The position numbers and the translations under genes are program-made. Below, piece by piece: positions 23,432-33,442 of a stretch of DNA of 64,000 nt (position 1 is the first letter of the stretch; each line of letters opens with the position of its first letter). The stretch is from Rhizophagus irregularis (taxonomy: Eukaryota; Glomeromycota; Glomeromycetes; Glomerales; Glomeraceae): contig NC_089451.1 in the NCBI RefSeq assembly GCF_026210795.1, forward strand, positions 1,100,001-1,164,000, written 5' to 3'. The notes beneath the pieces were generated by a model. The model saw only the letters and a list, made by a program, of their open reading frames with translations, made no database searches and was not told the DNA's origin.

Positions 23432-23650
23432 AACATTAACCCCAGTGACACCCAAAAAAATTCCGCAATAGTAAAATTATTCATCACACATGTCACGTCC
23501 CTCTGTGTTTCCATTTTCTATAAGTATCTGAGTGACAGTTTTTTCGGTTAGTCAAAATCATATTTGTCACGCCTTAGTCGTTACTGTTTATTCACGTGTT
23601 ACTGCATAGTTCCGGCCCTGTGCGGAATTTTTTGGCAGATTTTCGGGTGT
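23432..23650. mobile_element. GC-richer MITE-like insert (ends uncertain)
   Basis: The arms (left CCCCAGTGACACCC then AAAAAATTCCGCA; right TGCGGAATTTTTT then GGGTGTCATAGGGG) form an inverted repeat absent from copy 1 of the duplication near 15745. The insertion point is in a TTATTA context, but I cannot fix the exact target duplication. No coding potential. Confidence 0.6.
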
Positions 23651-24002
23651 CATAGGGGCATTTTATTAATACGATATGCTGTGCCACAACTACACTTCGT
23701 TCAACTTTCAATTTATTTAATCCTTTAGCATTCTTTGTTGTATCTCTCCTTAGAATTCTATAGTTTGATAATAGTATTATTTATTTTTCTAAGCAAATTA
23801 TGATATTTTAAAAATTTTATTTCACTAATTTTTTGTTTTATTCACAATATTTTGAGCACAAAATTTATTGAGTTACTATATTTATTTTAGAAACATTTAC
23901 ATCATTAGCCAAAAACTCAAAAAAAAAAAGTTTAAATACTATATTTTTTTAGAAACACTAAAAGAAAAAACAAATCAATTATCTATAAAAGTTCATGTTA
24001 TA

Positions 24003-24422
24003 CAGAAGGCCTACAGTAAGAATTTTTTTTTAAATGCTTGATGATCTTCAAATTGCATAAAAAGTCAAATTTTCTAACAAATTTCATTCAAAATTTTTTT
24101 ATTTGATAGCTAAATAGCATAGTTTTTAAATATCAAAAATAAATAGTTAAATAGTTTTAAAATATAAAAAAATTTCTGAATGTAAAGCATAACAACTTTT
24201 TATAATTATATTACACATTAATTACTATATTTAAATAACTTTTGGAATTTCAGTCTTTTAATTAATATATTTTTTAAAAGCTATAATTGATTAGTTTTTA
24301 AATAAAATAAATTGATTACAATATATTGAATTTTGACAAACTTTTATATATCTTAAAAAATGTTATTTACTATAAATTACTTAAGTAATTTTAAAAATCC
24401 GGTAAATTACTGTAGGCCTCTG
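24003..24422. mobile_element. Mariner-like MITE, 420 bp, TA target, with empty site
   Basis: Ends CAGAAGGCCTACAGTAA and TTACTGTAGGCCTCTG are flanked by TA (24001-24002 and 24423-24424). The paralogous position in copy 1 (about 16893) reads GTTATATAAA with a single TA and no insert. The interior is AT-rich and non-coding. Confidence 0.88.
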
Positions 24423-24677
24423 TATAAAAAAGATGTTAAAATAAAAATTTTAATTTCCTGGTTTCATTACAATTTTTTTTTTACCAACAGTTGAAATTTC
24501 CTAATTACTTTAAAGATTAAATAATTGAATTATACCTCCATTTATTTAATGATTAAATAATTTCTTAGTTGAATCACAGTAATTCAATTGTAAAAGAATA
24601 TCACTATCTAACAGAATGCATTAAAAGATAGATTAAAAAATCTTATAAAATAATTATCATTTATCACTTGTAGTTGC

Positions 24678-24866
24678 TTTTTTGTGTAACAATATTTTTT
24701 ATTTTGTGATCACCAGCTGGTTTTTTAAGTTTTAACGCCTTGTTTGACCAAAATTAAAATAAGATTTGTCGATCACTGTTGTGCAACTGTAATACGTAAT
24801 ATAAGGCTGCCTTTTTTTTTTAAAAAAAAAAAATCCTTTTACTCTGTTTAAACACATAAAGCTGAC
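24678..24866 (+). promoter_or_regulatory. Conserved kinase upstream block of K3
   Basis: Same elements as before K2: CAGCTG at 24714-24719, GTCGATCACTGTTGTGCAAC from about 24778, T-run/A-run, and ACTCTGTTTAAACACATAAA before the ATG. Confidence 0.65.
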
Positions 24867-26572
24867 ATGGAAGAATTTAAGCTCAGTGATGATGTAATTG
24901 AACAAATAAAAGATTTTAATTATAATGAATTAACAGATGAACAAAGGTTGTTAATTGATAAGCTAATATTAAATGAAGAATTAAAAAAACGTTATATATA
25001 TTATGGTTTATGCAAAGAATGTAGACAGCCTAATACTAAGAGTGATTGGTGTAAGTCATGTAATGCTAAGCATTTTCAACAAAATTTCAAAAATTGGACT
25101 AGTGGAAATAACGAAGTTGATAAGTTTATTCAAAAAACACAACTTAAAGCTAAAGAATATATGGAAAATTTAGAGTGGATTGAATATGATAGATTTGAAA
25201 ATGTTGAATATTTGGCTGAAGGAGGATTTGGAATTATTTATAAAGCAATTTGGAAGGATGGATATATAAAAAGATGGGATTCTGAAAATAATCGATGGGA
25301 GAGAAGCAAACATTTTGGTACAGATTATAAAAATAATTTTCCAATTATTTTAAAATGTTTACACAATTCTCAGGATATTACATCCGAATTTTTTAGAGAA
25401 GTAAGTTACTTATTTGTATATCATTTTCAAAAACTACTGTTCCATTATAAATGTTAAACTTACTATTTATTATAATGGATTCTTTTTTAGATTGAATCAC
25501 ATATTACGATTATTTCAGGTTGTGTAACTAAATGTTTTGGTATTACTAGAGATCCGGAATCTAATAATTTCATGATGGTAATAGAATATGCAAAAGATGG
25601 TAGTTTAAGACAATATTTAAATAATAGATTTAATTCAATAAAGTGGGTAGATAAGTTGGGATATCTAGTAGATATTTCAAGAGGCCTCAATTCTATTCAT
25701 GAAAAAGGATTAATTCATCATGATTTTCATTGTGGCAATATGTTAAGAGATGGTAATTATACTATTATTACTGATTTAGGATTATGCCAACCAGCAAATG
25801 TAAAATCTTCTCAAATTAATAAAAATGAAAAACAAGTATATGGAGTATTACCTTATGTAGCGTCTGAAGTTTTAAGAGGAGGAGAATATACTCAAGAAAG
25901 TGATATTTATGCATTTGGAATTATTGCATATGAAGTCTGTACGGGACTTCCTCCTTATCATGATATTGCTCATGATAAATTCTTAGCTATTAGCATTTGT
26001 CAAGGGCTTAGGCCAAAATCTAATTATAAAATTCCTCAACTAATTTTGGACATAATTAAACAATGTTGGGATGCTGATCCTTTAAAACGACCTAAAGCAC
26101 GAGAATTATGTGATTTAGTGTCTAGTTTATATCATTCAAGTAGACATTCGGATGATCATAAGATCAAAAAGCAAATTGAAGAAGCAGATAAAATTAATGA
26201 GAAGTTAACTTCCTCTTCATTATCATATAATGGTAGTACACTTTCATATACTACAAATCCTCAAGCAGTCTACACAAGTAGGCTTTTAAACTTTAAAAAT
26301 CTACCAGAACCAAAAAATGCTATTGATAACAAAGATGATGTTGATTATTCAGGTAACTAATGTCCTAGTTTATATTAGAAAAGGTATTCTTGAAATACTT
26401 ATAATTTACAATTATTTTTTTGTTTTCTAGAATCTATAGAAGCAATAGATTTTACTAAACTCAACTTAGGTAATTATTTACATTAGTTTGCTTTCTATTT
26501 CTAGTACATGATTAATTTTACTAATAATATTAATAATTACTTTAATTCGTTCTTATAGATGAAAATAACTAA
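24867..26572 (+). CDS. K3, zinc-ribbon TKL-type protein kinase, 4 exons
   Basis: Exons 24867-25400, 25491-26352, 26431-26469 and 26559-26572, about 482 residues. The architecture is as in K1: C-x2-C...C-x2-C ribbon, EWIEY linker, kinase domain and NPQAVYTSRLL tail ending in the short exons coding S-E-S-I-E-A-I-D-F-T-K-L-N-L-D-E-N-N. Catalytic motifs are kept: glycine loop EGGFG, beta3 lysine (in ILKCL), alphaC Glu, HHDFHCGN, DLG. The activation-segment APE reads A-S-E, a small departure. The third intron is supported because it restores the same tail as in K1. It is a predicted active non-RD kinase of unknown substrate. Confidence 0.87.
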
Positions 26573-27586
26573 AGAAAAACTAAGAAAAGGAAGAAAATAT
26601 ACAAATATTCAGAATATAAATTTCTTTATTTGTATCTATTATTTACTATTTTATTTATTATTATTACAGTATGTGTATTTTATTGGAACGATTAAAATCT
26701 TATAAATAAAGTTTTTTATACATTAAACCAAAATAAATAGGATGAATTACTATTCTGTATGTATGTACTGTACTGTATATTATAAAATTACAAAATTACA
26801 TTATTTAAGTTTTTTTCGACTTTATAGTCACATTTTCAAATTTTACATTATATAGTTTAACCCTTCTAATATTCCTTGTGTATTCCTCTTTAGAATTCTT
26901 GAATTTGAACGTGATATTTATGATTATCATTGCTCGATTGTTACGTTGTCATTATCTTTACTATATGTCGAATTGTCAAAGTATGCTGCAAGTGATAAAG
27001 CTTTTTAATTTAATTTATAATTAAACTACCTTTTGAAAAAAATAAACATACTTACTCATTCATGTACCTTATGTTTTATCGTTATGTTTTTTGCTTTTCT
27101 AGTAAATATTTTAACCTTTCCTTTGTATTACTATTCGCATGCCATGTATGCAGTATGAATGAAAAACCTTGTTAATTTTTTTATTGTTTAGAAAACTAAA
27201 ATATTCTATTATAATTTTTAATTATGTAAATTATGATAGACTAGTAACGTTTGTGTAGCTAAATTGTTATTAATTAAGAAATTATAATTTTTTTAATTAT
27301 TTTAAAAATAACTTCTTTTCTTACTAATATAGTGAATACCATTTTATAACCATTGTCCATTAGATAGTAATAATATAATAATTATTACCTGCTAACTAAT
27401 TAAACCATAAATTTATGGCATTATGTAGTTACTACTATACTGAAAACATATTTATGTAATTAATCAAATGAAGATTTGAGGTTAAATACTTTATTATTTT
27501 GGAAGCACTAAAGGAAATAAGCAAATCAATAAAATGTAATGTTATTAGAAAAGAATGATGTTAAAATGAATGGAAATTTTAATTTG

Positions 27587-27862
27587 TTAATTATCTTTTC
27601 TTTCATAAAACATAATTGATATAATGATTATTATAATATCACTAAGTTCATTCATAAATAATTTTCTTTTATATATTTTTTCGCCTAATAATGATGCAAC
27701 TTGTTTAGCCGTTATATACTGTATTAATTTTATTATATCTTTAGCTTTAGAAAAATATGTTAAACAATCATAAAGAATATTATCAGTAATTTGTACAGTA
27801 TAAAAGTAATTAACAAATAACAATGAAATAGTAATTTTGATACTAAATGATCGATAAGGCAT
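27587..27862 (-). CDS. Hypothetical small protein, 91 aa
   Basis: An open frame from an ATG at 27862 to TAA at 27587 has natural-looking codon use and a hydrophobic first third (I-S-L-L-F-V-N-Y-F), then K-A-K-D-I-I-K-L-I-Q and a hydrophobic isoleucine run before a charged end. I do not recognise a family. It lies in DNA homologous to kinase upstream regions, about 230 bp before a truncated kinase, in divergent orientation. It may be chance. Confidence 0.25.
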   Translation of the reverse strand: MPYRSFSIKITISLLFVNYFYTVQITDNILYDCLTYFSKAKDIIKLIQYITAKQVASLLGEKIYKRKLFMNELSDIIIIIISIMFYERKDN

Positions 27863-27956
27863 TTTTTTTGTGAAATTTATACAATAGAGTAATTTATTTA
27901 ATTTTTGTATTTTAAATTTTCGGTTAGAATTGTAATTTCTTAACGAATTTATTTTA

Positions 27957-28225
27957 GCTGATTTATCGAACGCCTTGTTTGACCCAAATTAAAATAAGAT
28001 TTGTCAACGTTTATAAGACTGTGGCCTGCGGCTTTTGATTTTTTTTTAAAAAAAATCATTTTTACTCTGTTTAAGCATAAAGCTGATATGGAAGAATTTA
28101 AGCTCAGTTATGATGTATTTGAGCAAATAAAACTATAAAAAGACTTAACTATCAGATTAACAGATGAACAAAATTTGTTAATTGATAAGCTAATATTAAA
28201 TGAAGAATTGAAAAATATTATAGAA
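27957..28225 (+). pseudogene. Truncated kinase copy: upstream block plus first exon start
   Basis: Part of the conserved upstream block (GCCTTGTTTGACCCAAATTA, then TTTACTCTGTTTAA) precedes an ATG at 28089 and MEEFKLSYDVFEQIK. A stop follows, and LTDEQNLLIDKLILNEELK is recognisable in a shifted frame, after which homology ends abruptly near 28220. Zinc ribbon and kinase domain are gone. Confidence 0.8.
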
Positions 28226-28740
28226 GGAATATTAATTTTTATAAATCAATTTATTAACGCAGTACGAGATAGGGAGAATTTCCTTTTTAGATGACAAAGC
28301 ATCAATGAATGAGATAATTTATGACGCAAGACCCGGTGACCCGAACAAAATATCCGGGACATACCCTTTTTGTGAAAGTCTCACATAGGAATCCTTATAA
28401 CTAATTTTTTTTTCCATGCTAAAAAGAGAATAATTACTATCTTTTGTAATAAAATCTTGGTTTTACAAATTTATTTGAAAATATTTTTGAAAATCATTAA
28501 ATTTTTTGTTAATAAAAACAATGGTCTTTTTATAAGAAAAAGATAGTAATAAAACTATTGTTGGTTTTATGTTAATAAAATGTTTGTTTTTGTTAGTATT
28601 TTGAGATAACTGCTAAATTATAAATACTGCCCTTTTTTGAGTTCGCATTTTCAAAAAAAAAAAATATATATTATATACATTATATATATTTATTTTTTTA
28701 TTATTTTTAATAATAATAAAGTAATCAATCATCTCTAAAA
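28226..28740. other. Intergenic, no gene seen
   Basis: It begins where kinase homology breaks off. A GC-richer patch (GACCCGGTGACCCGAAC) lies near 28331, and weak inverted similarity (ATTACTATCTTTT / AAAAAGATAGTAAT) lies near 28433 and 28540. The identity is unknown. Confidence 0.4.
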
Positions 28741-29150
28741 ATGGAAATGCAAATGCAAAATTCAATCAAATATTCAGTCGACCACAATTAAAATTTCCAA
28801 AAATATTGAGGTTGGAAAATTAATTGGTGGTAAAGGACGTAACCTAGAACCCATTTCTGAAAAGACTGGTACTACAAATTGAAATTAAAATAATTAAGGA
28901 TAAAGTTGGAAATAGTTCTTCTGGGAAAAGGATTTCAAATAGACAAGTTACTAGAAGATATTGAGACTAAAAATCGAAGAAAGGTATAGGAAAAAAGAGA
29001 AAATATGTTGGATTTTCAGATAATGGTAACCTCACACGCAACAGTCGCAACACCTAGAAATTTTGATAAAGATAACGATCCGAAGGAAAAAAGAAAAAGG
29101 TTTAAACGAAAGGACCGAAAAACGATAAGTAAGATATTACAAAATATATG
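28741..29150 (+). pseudogene. KH-domain relic
   Basis: The reading E-V-G-K-L-I-G-G-K-G-R-N-L-E-P-I-S-E-K-T-G (about 28808-28875) has the G-x-x-G loop and flanking helix pattern of a KH RNA-binding domain. One frameshift after T-G-T-T leads to I-E-I-K-I-I-K-D-K-V-G-N. Downstream is a Lys/Arg-rich tail interrupted by stops. It is a broken gene fragment without neighbours of related function. Confidence 0.5.
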
Positions 29151-30600
29151 AATTTGTTAATATTTTTTTTAATATGAAATACTCTTCGTCTTCTCCGATA
29201 AATATTTAGTCACGAAATAAGGAAAATGTCAAAAGAAATGTTCATATCAATCCAATTAATCCTTTTTTTTTCTTTTGTTTTAATTTTTATTATCAGTTAT
29301 CAATTATGTAATTTTTTTTTCACTCAATTATACATTCATTTATTATTGATTATGCATTTTTTTTTAGTTTTAAAACATTATTTTTTTACCCTCTTTTAAC
29401 CAAAATAGAATAGTATTCGAAAATCAAAAAACCAACTATTAACTCTCAGTATTCACTGTACGAAATTCAAATTTCGTCATTAGACAGTTAAAGCTTCTCC
29501 TTAAAAAAACTCCTTTATTTAGAAGCATAATATCATTAATTTTTTCATTTTATGAATCTCGAATATTTTTTTATGTTAAAAAAAAAAGTTGTTTTTATTA
29601 TCTACTATATCTAACCGTCTGGTCTGTTGGCCACATACTGTAATTGGTGAGAGAAGCTTGAAATCATGTGATCATTTAATACTAGATAGGATGAAACATA
29701 AATGAAAGCAAATACTTTTTGAAAATTTGTATATTTAACATAGTAAGTCCCTAGGATGTACAGTACAAAGTACAAACACCGTAAAATTTTTCGTATACCA
29801 GCAAAAATTACTAAGTATGGCTTTTTTTTGTATTCTAGTTTTAAAATATTATTCCGATTCATCATTATTAGATTTCCGTTCTGAAACATCGTTTAAAATA
29901 TTATGTGAAGTTACTAGATTATTCTTTAAGTGTCCTTGGTACTAACAATTAGATTCTGGAAAAATTAATATTCTTTAGTATAGCAACAATTAACTTCTAG
30001 ATGATCCGGATGTACCTTTAAGCGTAGCAATGATCTTCTGAAGATGCAATAAATGATTAGCTACAAATTTAACTATTCATTTTAAACATCAGTTTATATT
30101 TTAATCCGTCAAATGATACCTAACATTGAATTTTTTCATTCCAATAATATTATCAAATTTCAAATAACTATTTTTTTTTAGTTAAGGAAAATGTGAACCT
30201 GGTTTTGAGTTACAAATTCTTTGTAAAATGATGCACAAAAAAAAGTTTATTTAGATTATTAGTCTTTTTATTTATTGTATTTTGACCTATTCTAAAAGTT
30301 AAAGAAATAATATTTTGCCAGCAGTTAAATTTCCTTTTTCCTTTCATAAAGCATAATTAATTTAATATTATATTATACTATAACGAATCCGCTCATTAAA
30401 TAAATTATTAATTAAGAATGAATTAGAAAATATTATACTAATATTTTATATTCAAATCAACGTATTACAGTACTTCATGATCGTTGATAAAGCTAAATCA
30501 GTATTTAAATTTCAAACGCTTTGATTTGCTGATCGATTCTGTACGACCATAATATGCTTCTTGGCTTTTTCAGCATAAAATTGATGTCACATTATTAAAA
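29151..30600. other. Intergenic; right end resembles the K5 upstream region
   Basis: No gene is supported. At about 30208-30310 the sequence (GAGTTACAAATTC, then TTTGTAAAATGATGCACAAA) matches the DNA upstream of K5 at about 36710-36820. At about 30317 a piece resembling the K2/K3 upstream DNA (CCAGCAGTTAAATTTCC) follows. Confidence 0.5.
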
Positions 30601-31480
30601 GAAATTAACCAGTTGTGATGTATTTGAACAAATAATTAAATACTAGACATCGAAAATTAAAAGATGAACAAAGTTTGTTTAATCAATAAATTAATATTAA
30701 ACAAAGAATTAAAAGAAAGAATGGTTTATGTAAAGAATGTAAGCAGCCTAAAACTGGTTTGATTGGTGTAGATAATGTAACGCTAAAAAATCCAAAAATT
30801 GGACTAGTAACTCACAAGATATTATAGCCAATTTTTTAAGAGAAGTAAACTTTTTGTTTATTTATAATTTGTCCTTTATAAATACTAAACTGACTATTAC
30901 TTTTTATTATAGATTCTTAAATTGAATCACTTACTTCAATTAACGTATTTTGTGGTATATAAGCACCCCATTTTTTGCACTTAATGCCGGCCAAGATCCT
31001 CATAATTCTGGCTAAAATATTCATAATTCTGGCCGGGTGCTTATTTTTAGGGGCGTCCTTAACGTACATTCGTACAGTGGGGATTGCGATATTAACGTAC
31101 GAACCGGCCCGAGTTTAGGAGTTATGCACTTTCACGTGAAAGCGTTAACGTTAAGTCCGGCCAGTTCGTACGTTAATATCGTACACTCTCACCGTACACT
31201 AAGGAACCCCCATTTTTGAGGGTGCTTATTAACGTTAACAGCAAAATACGATAATTCAAGTTATTTAAATCGCATTATTAAAGGTCCAGAATCAAATAAT
31301 TTTATGATGATGGTAATGCAATTTTGGTAATGCAATCTGTAGGAAATGATAATTTAAAGCATCGTTTAAAGGATAAATAGAATGAAAGGTTTGAATATTA
31401 TACAAAGGATTGCAGAAGTCCTTAGTGATATTCATGAAAAGGGGTAATTCATTATTATTTTCATTGTGGTAATATAAAGT
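30601..31480 (+). pseudogene. Dead kinase copy interrupted by a MITE
   Basis: Fragments follow the normal order: C-D-V-F-E-Q-I near 30612, D-E-Q-S-L near 30664, the zinc ribbon half C-K-E-C-K-Q-P-K-T near 30733, the F-L-R-E splice junction near 30830, and an intron to about 30911. The second exon starts as I-E-S-L-T-S-I-N and is broken by the MITE at 30943. After the MITE it continues as S-S-Y-L-N-R-I-I-K-G-P-E-S-N-N-F-M-M. Later blocks are I-L-Q-R-I-A-E and H-E-K-G, a stop, and then F-H-C-G-N-I near 31460. The N-lobe with its lysine is largely deleted. Confidence 0.8.
30943..31251. mobile_element. Mariner-like MITE, 309 bp, TA target, nested hairpin
   Basis: Ends ACGTATTTTG and CAAAATACGA are inverted repeats flanked by TA (30941-30942 and 31252-31253). 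A second inverted pair ATAAGCACCC / GGGTGCTTAT lies just inside, and a 22 bp inner pair with one mismatch (GATATTAACGTACGAAC arms) lies near 31088 and 31155. Rejoining at the single TA restores the kinase exon frame. Open frames inside are spurious. Confidence 0.85.
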
Positions 31481-33442
31481 ATTGATTTTACTTATATTGT
31501 CTTAAAATTTATTAAGATGCTTCATGAAAAAAAATTTTGCAAATAAAATAATTATTGTTAATATAACTAAAAACCAACAAATTAAAATTTCTGCTCATTT
31601 AACGTCATTCTTTTAATAACATGACATGCTTTTTTATTTATTTCCTTTAGTGATTCCAAAAATAATATGATATTACAGTAAATCTTTGATTAATGATATA
31701 ATATATTTTCAAATATAGTGACTTAATAATGACATAAATTTCTTCTCACAAATACTACAATCATCACTTTAACTCAGTCAACAGGTTGCTTTTTAGAATA
31801 AGTATTACATTATTGGTGTACTTTATTATTATAAAAAAAACTCTGATAAACCCGGAACTGAATTAGGCCGCAGGCAACATAAATCTCACCGATTGCCATT
31901 GGAACTTACACATGACCCATAATAAGTATATCATGTGTTTAGCGTTACACAATTCAATTTATTTACTAAATGTCTAAACGTCAAGGAATATTTTATAGAA
32001 TTATTTAAATAATATTAAAATGATACACTAGTAACAGCACAAAAAATTGGTATTACGAATATTTTTTGATATATTTGGGGAAGTACTATACCCCTAAATG
32101 ATGTTTTTGCTTTAGAAAAATCATAAAAATTTTGATAATTTGCGAAATTTTACAGTATTAATTTAAGGGTGAATTTATTCCTCACCCCCAAGTCATAAAT
32201 TGTCAAAAATGTCAATACCTTAAGGAAGGCTACAAATACCATTTTTAAGTAAATTTGCAGAGCAGTCAAAATTACCTATCGGTCATGATTTTGAAGGCTA
32301 TACGTAGCTAATTATATTTATTTATTTTTTTTTTTGGTGCAAATTATATTTTTTATCAAAAAATTATGTTGTCCTTTTTGGAAATGATCGGCAAATGATC
32401 AGCAGACGTCAATTTTTATATGGGTGAGAAATAAATTTTTTCTTAATTCTATAATTAATTTCGACGGACTTTTATATATTAAATACTATTGCACTGGAAT
32501 GGTGTTTGCACTATCTTAAAAACACGTCACAACAATATAAATACTTCAAAAATTTGCTAGAAAAAGGTATTACATTACCTGGGTGTGTTTTCCAAAACCG
32601 GTAGGATCAAGGTGTGCAAAAAAAAAAACTAAAAAAGAAAAATAAAATAAAATATTTTTTTTTTGTTATTTTGTTAATTTGGTAAAGAAGAAAATAATAT
32701 ATTATTCAATAGTGTAAAAAAAACCTCGTAAAATCTGCAAAATTCGTGTATAAAAAAATCTCAACTAAAATATAAGGTGGAATGGTGACTTCCTCCAAGG
32801 TAAACAAGTTAAATTTTATATCGAACGATAAAAAAATTTTTTTTTGTGGCTTATTCACGTTTAATGTTATTGATTGGTGAGTCATCGTTACATTTAGACG
32901 TGACCTTGTGGACATCAAAATATGCCAATTAACGTAATTCATATAAAATCTGCGCCGGATCTACAAATTAATTTTGTACCGTGACCGGCAATTAATTAAT
33001 TTAGAATTTTTTTTTATCCGCTATTGTTCAAAATCATTGTTCGATTGTTAATTTCATTTACTTTTTATTTATTTCCTTTCTTAATTTATTATCATATTTG
33101 TTTCCATCATTACCTTCTATGATGGAATGTTTAATAATTACGCCAATACTTAAAAAATACTTCCGCTAGTTGATCATCATGCATCTCAACTAAATAAGTA
33201 AAGCTGATGCATTAATTGTATTACTAATCATGCATTTGCTCTTCGATAAAGTACTTCTGAATTTAAAACGAACTTTCCATAATAATTTGAAAATTCCATG
33301 AGAAATCTAGAAATACTTTCTGTATCACTGACAGAAAGTTCTATCTTTTCAAACTGTATCATTCAGATACAATAAAAATATAAATAAATATAAATAAAAT
33401 ACGTTCGAAATTTTCAAATCCTTTATTGTTATACATATTAAT
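31481..33442. other. Intergenic, with one probable MITE
   Basis: No gene is supported. Besides the element at 32170-32440 there is a short hairpin ACTTTCTGT / ACAGAAAGT at about 33315-33340, about 100 bp before K4. The 78-residue minus frame at 32706-32942 has no recognisable features. Confidence 0.45.
32174..32441. mobile_element. Probable MITE with CTCACCC arms
   Basis: Left AATTTATTCCTCACCC and right GGGTGAGAAATAAATT form an inverted repeat about 240 bp apart. TGATCGGCAAATGATC near the right end also occurs near the right end of the element at 39157-39788. Target duplication was not resolved. Confidence 0.5.

Larger units (their letters stand above)
22342..27120. repeat. Segmental duplication, copy 2 (contains K3)
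   Basis: Direct-repeat partner of 15048-19575. Copy 2 carries at least two insertions that copy 1 lacks (about 23432-23650 and 24003-24422), and it lacks the TTAA-flanked insert of copy 1. The coding part is the best conserved. Confidence 0.8.

Noticed and set aside
31037-31219. 60-residue open frame
   Set aside because: Lies wholly inside the MITE and is produced by its inverted repeats.
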